Assembly (NCBI GenBank): GCA_029932035.1
Contig: JAOZQV010000160.1
Location: 1-8,200 of the forward strand
Length of the DNA: 8,200 nt
Direction of reading: 5' to 3'
Origin: Deltaproteobacteria bacterium
Lineage (GTDB): Bacteria > Desulfobacterota > DSM-4660 > Desulfatiglandales > Desulfatiglandaceae
Below the pieces are notes generated by a model. That model had not been told where the DNA came from. It did not search any database and was given only the letters and a program-made list of their open reading frames with translations. A program made the position numbers and the translations under genes. The number at the start of each line of letters is the position of its first letter. The first letter of the stretch is position 1. Shown piece by piece: positions 6,150 through 8,200 of this stretch.

Positions 6150-6153
6150 TTAT

Positions 6154-6172
6154 GAAATGAGGAAGTCATTTC
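6154..6172. repeat. Hairpin just after the wtpA stop codon
   Basis: GAAATGA (6154-6160) and TCATTTC (6166-6172) pair perfectly over 7 bp with a 5-nt loop, beginning 9 nt beyond the wtpA stop codon. It is the first of two tandem hairpins at the 3' end of the wtpA message. Confidence 0.5.
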
Positions 6173-6181
6173 GTTCAGACA

Positions 6182-7162
6182 CTACTTACGTTCAACTAAT
6201 TTGCGAAGCTGCGGAGGCAACTGATCCACTTTCCCCGTGGCTTCAGGGGGTGAGATGGGGGGCTGACCGTTACGTCTCATAATTTCCTGCCCCTCCGGTC
6301 CCACTGCAAATGCGACGAATCGGGCGGCTACATCTCGATTAGGCGCTTTCTTGGGGATTGTTATCCCATAAACCATGGGCTTGCCGGTCTTTACGATGAA
6401 TTCACCCGGTTTCTTACCGCTGACCTTTATCTTCGCCTCTCTGTAAAATGCCTCGTAACGGGCGGATTTGAGGTTAATCTCGACCGGGAGCTGGGCAAGA
6501 GGCATTTTGTGCTGCTCGCATACAGAGCGGTATATAAATAGATAGTCGATCTGGCCCACCTCTAACATGGCTATGAGATCGGTCTCTTTGGGTCTTACAT
6601 TTTTAGGCGGGCAGCCATTGATGAGTTTTTGGTAAAGGCCAGGAACCCGATAATACTTCTCTGCCAACTGCCAAACCAACATGGTGCGGTACCCGCAGGG
6701 GTCACAATTGGGATCAGAATGCCCGTATTCCACCCCTTTTCGAAGAAGGATCTTGTACCAATTATCACCATTGATCTCTTTTGAGAATTTAGACCCCTGC
6801 CTATACATAATAGCCATCTCGTTGGTGGCAAAGGAGATATTCCAGTCTGCATAATCGGGAATGAGGAGGTTTTCAATTACCGTGTAGTCAGCAGACGCCA
6901 TTATGTCGCACGGTCGTTTGAGATCTGTGATTTTCCGGGCGCATGTTCGTGAGCCGGCCGCCTCCAATTGTATTCGGACATCGGGATAAACTGCGGTAAA
7001 TCTCTCTTTCATTGCCTTGAAAGGGATAGCAAGGGAGCCTGCATTAAAGACAATCAGCTTTCCATGGGGCTCGGCGTAGACGGGCTGTGAGAGAAAGAAC
7101 TGAACTGAGATCAACAGAACTCCAAGAAGAGAAGAGTTTAAGGGGAAACGGGATTTTTTCAT
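6182..7162 (-). CDS. wtpA: Tungstate/molybdate-binding periplasmic protein
   Basis: A 326-residue solute-binding protein of the WtpA family, which captures tungstate or molybdate outside the inner membrane. A Sec signal peptide is seen (basic MKKSR, hydrophobic core 11-24, likely cut after A30 in VYA-EP). Family motifs are strong: KLIVFNAGSLAIPF (35-48), PDVRIQLEAAGSRT (60-73), CDIMASADYTVI (85-96), PNCDPCGYRTM (151-161), ETDLIAML (193-200), DYLFIYRSV (206-214) and MVYGITIP (263-270). S43, S71, D154 and E193 fall where structurally known relatives contact the oxyanion. Family members bind the anion in an unusual six-coordinate form, distinct from ModA. Six cysteines remain in the mature protein. 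It follows the regulator gene by 3 nt and is probably translationally coupled to it. Tungstate versus molybdate preference cannot be read from sequence. Confidence 0.92.
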   Translation of the reverse strand: MKKSRFPLNSSLLGVLLISVQFFLSQPVYAEPHGKLIVFNAGSLAIPFKAMKERFTAVYPDVRIQLEAAGSRTCARKITDLKRPCDIMASADYTVIENLLIPDYADWNISFATNEMAIMYRQGSKFSKEINGDNWYKILLRKGVEYGHSDPNCDPCGYRTMLVWQLAEKYYRVPGLYQKLINGCPPKNVRPKETDLIAMLEVGQIDYLFIYRSVCEQHKMPLAQLPVEINLKSARYEAFYREAKIKVSGKKPGEFIVKTGKPMVYGITIPKKAPNRDVAARFVAFAVGPEGQEIMRRNGQPPISPPEATGKVDQLPPQLRKLVERK

Positions 7163-7165
7163 TGA

Positions 7166-8101
7166 TTAGGCCTCTTTCTCTTCAGTTGTGTCATGGGGGA
7201 AAACCATCTTCCCACAAAGATCCAGGTTATATCCTGCCAGGTCTGTTATCAGTTCTCTGAACACGGGCTCGTTCAAAAGCCCTAAGAAGATCTGTACTCC
7301 CTTTTCAAAGAAGCGGTCCTTCTGAATCAGGAAATCAAATCTCTCCCAGCGCAAAGGGATAAAATCAAGATCCAGGAGCCCGGCCACGGCCCTTATTCCA
7401 GGTCCGGTATCAGCGTGGCCTGAGAGCACCTCTAATCCCACCTCAAGGTGACGGTTGACCTCTCGGTCATAGCCCTCAATACGGGAGCCTTCTATCCCTG
7501 CATTCGCTAATTCACCGTCTAAGAGCACCCGTGTTCCAGTTCCTAATGGTCGGTTGACGATCCTTATGCCTGGCCGTCCAAGGTCTGGGATTCCCTGAAT
7601 CTTCTCAGGGTTGCCTTTCCTTAGCAGGAGACCCTGTTCCCGTTTGCAGAAGTTGATCACTCCGGGTATTTGTCCCAACTCCTCTTCAGCAACTCCGAAG
7701 TTGTATTCCTGTTCATTTTCCTGGAGCAGGTGGCTTGATGCAATATGGCAGAGATTGCGTCTCAGGGCGCGAATTCCACCTAAGCTCCCTAAATTACCGA
7801 ACACGGCCACATTCTCAGGATAGAGCCGGTTGAAGAGGGAAATGGCCTTGTCTAAAAGGATGTCATTGCTCCCGCTTATGATGAGTAAACCGTGGTACGG
7901 GGGGAGAGGATCGGGTGTTTTGGGGTAGTTGATGGTCTGATTCTCCAACCACTGTTCCACAAGGTGACGAGGGAAGAGCCACTTGCCGGTGGCCTTTGTG
8001 GCGGGAAGTCTCTTCTCCGCAATAAGGGTATAGACCATTTTTTCATTGATATTGAGGAACCGTGCGATTTCGCGGGTGGTGAACAGGGTCTTGTTTTCCA
8101 T
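7166..8101 (-). CDS. HTH regulator with molybdate-binding-type (COG1910/PBP-like) domain
   Basis: A 311-residue one-component regulator. Residues about 5-53 form an excisionase/MerR-like winged HTH (FTTREIARFLNINEKMVYTL; GKWLFPRHLVEQWL). Residues about 70-300 form a periplasmic-binding-protein-like domain of the COG1910/PF12727 type, with GSLGGIRAL (105-113), HIASSHLL (119-126), the hallmark NRPLGTGTRVLLD (183-195) and SGHADTGPGIRAVA (227-240). There is no signal peptide, so the sensing domain is cytoplasmic. In this family such domains are linked to molybdate or tungstate binding. As first gene of the transport operon it probably controls its own promoter in response to internal oxyanion. 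It is not ModE: no ModE-type HTH and no TOBE repeats. The ATG at 8101 has AGGAGG 10 nt upstream. Activator or repressor role is not decidable. Confidence 0.88.
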   Translation of the reverse strand: MENKTLFTTREIARFLNINEKMVYTLIAEKRLPATKATGKWLFPRHLVEQWLENQTINYPKTPDPLPPYHGLLIISGSNDILLDKAISLFNRLYPENVAVFGNLGSLGGIRALRRNLCHIASSHLLQENEQEYNFGVAEEELGQIPGVINFCKREQGLLLRKGNPEKIQGIPDLGRPGIRIVNRPLGTGTRVLLDGELANAGIEGSRIEGYDREVNRHLEVGLEVLSGHADTGPGIRAVAGLLDLDFIPLRWERFDFLIQKDRFFEKGVQIFLGLLNEPVFRELITDLAGYNLDLCGKMVFPHDTTEEKEA

Positions 8102-8169
8102 CTATTATTTGCCTCCTGTATGCGGGTAATAGACCATTTGTGTAATTATTAGTCAACAGGAATCTATTA
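8101..8169. promoter_or_regulatory. Three TAATAGA copies around the wtp promoter
   Basis: TAATAGA occurs at 8101-8107 (minus), 8127-8133 (plus, overlapping the -10 box) and 8163-8169 (minus, just upstream of the -35 box). Copies two and three form an inverted pair bracketing the promoter core. Possible half-sites for the operon's own regulator, but the motif is short and AT-rich. Confidence 0.35.
8128..8156 (-). promoter_or_regulatory. Sigma70-type promoter of the regulator-wtpABC operon
   Basis: Minus strand TTGACT (8151-8156), 17 nt, TCTATT (8128-8133): -35 matches 5/6, -10 matches 4/6, spacing ideal. A transcript starting near 8121 would leave only about 20 nt of leader, just enough for the AGGAGG ribosome site, so no riboswitch fits downstream of it. 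Confidence 0.55.
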
Positions 8170-8200
8170 ACTGAAACTTAAGGACCAATAAAGACCCGTG

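Noticed and set aside
8102..8200. Molybdenum/tungsten cofactor riboswitch before the operon
   Set aside because: The predicted leader is only about 20 nt and no complex fold is visible upstream of the ribosome site.

Overview
The window looks like chromosomal DNA of an anaerobic Gram-negative bacterium, most plausibly Desulfobacterota or a neighbouring phylum. This is an inference from gene content: a WtpABC-type tungstate/molybdate transporter with a periplasmic binding protein, a DUF374 acyltransferase, a B12-binding-type radical SAM enzyme, and moderate GC with short dispersed intergenic repeats. No marker gene fixes the taxonomy.

Left part (1-1918, minus strand): a two-gene transcription unit. 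A near-consensus sigma70-type promoter (1647-1675) is followed by a repeat-rich leader of about 130 nt. Then comes a RadC-family JAB/MPN protein with an unusual N-terminal extension (542-1507), and 23 nt later the start of a type I restriction endonuclease subunit HsdR, cut off by the left window edge (1-518). The non-coding stretch 1508-1918 holds this promoter and leader, a diverging promoter for the next gene, two 28-bp-class direct repeats and several smaller repeats. I see no RNA gene or small CDS in it.

Centre (1919-3349, plus strand): a single B12-binding-type radical SAM protein with its own promoter and a perfect 16-bp palindrome between a purine-rich Shine-Dalgarno-like stretch and the start codon. 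It converges on the next unit. The gap between them (3350-3426) is a composite of short repeats.

Right part (3427-8200, minus strand): one probable operon, read right to left. Its order is promoter (8128-8156), a one-component regulator with an excisionase/MerR-like HTH and a COG1910 molybdate-binding-type domain (7166-8101), the binding protein WtpA (6182-7162), the permease WtpB (5215-6006), the ATPase WtpC (4138-5214, TTG start), and a DUF374 lysophospholipid-acyltransferase-like protein (3427-4080). The regulator probably senses the oxyanion that the transporter imports and controls its own operon. The 175-nt gap between wtpA and wtpB holds two strong hairpins and a run of TGCCTAAA repeats, suggesting differential expression of binding protein and membrane components.

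No clearly unprecedented system is evident. The most worthwhile leads are the winged-helix-like RadC preceding hsdR and its leader, the palindrome at the radical SAM start, and the hairpin-rich wtpA-wtpB gap.
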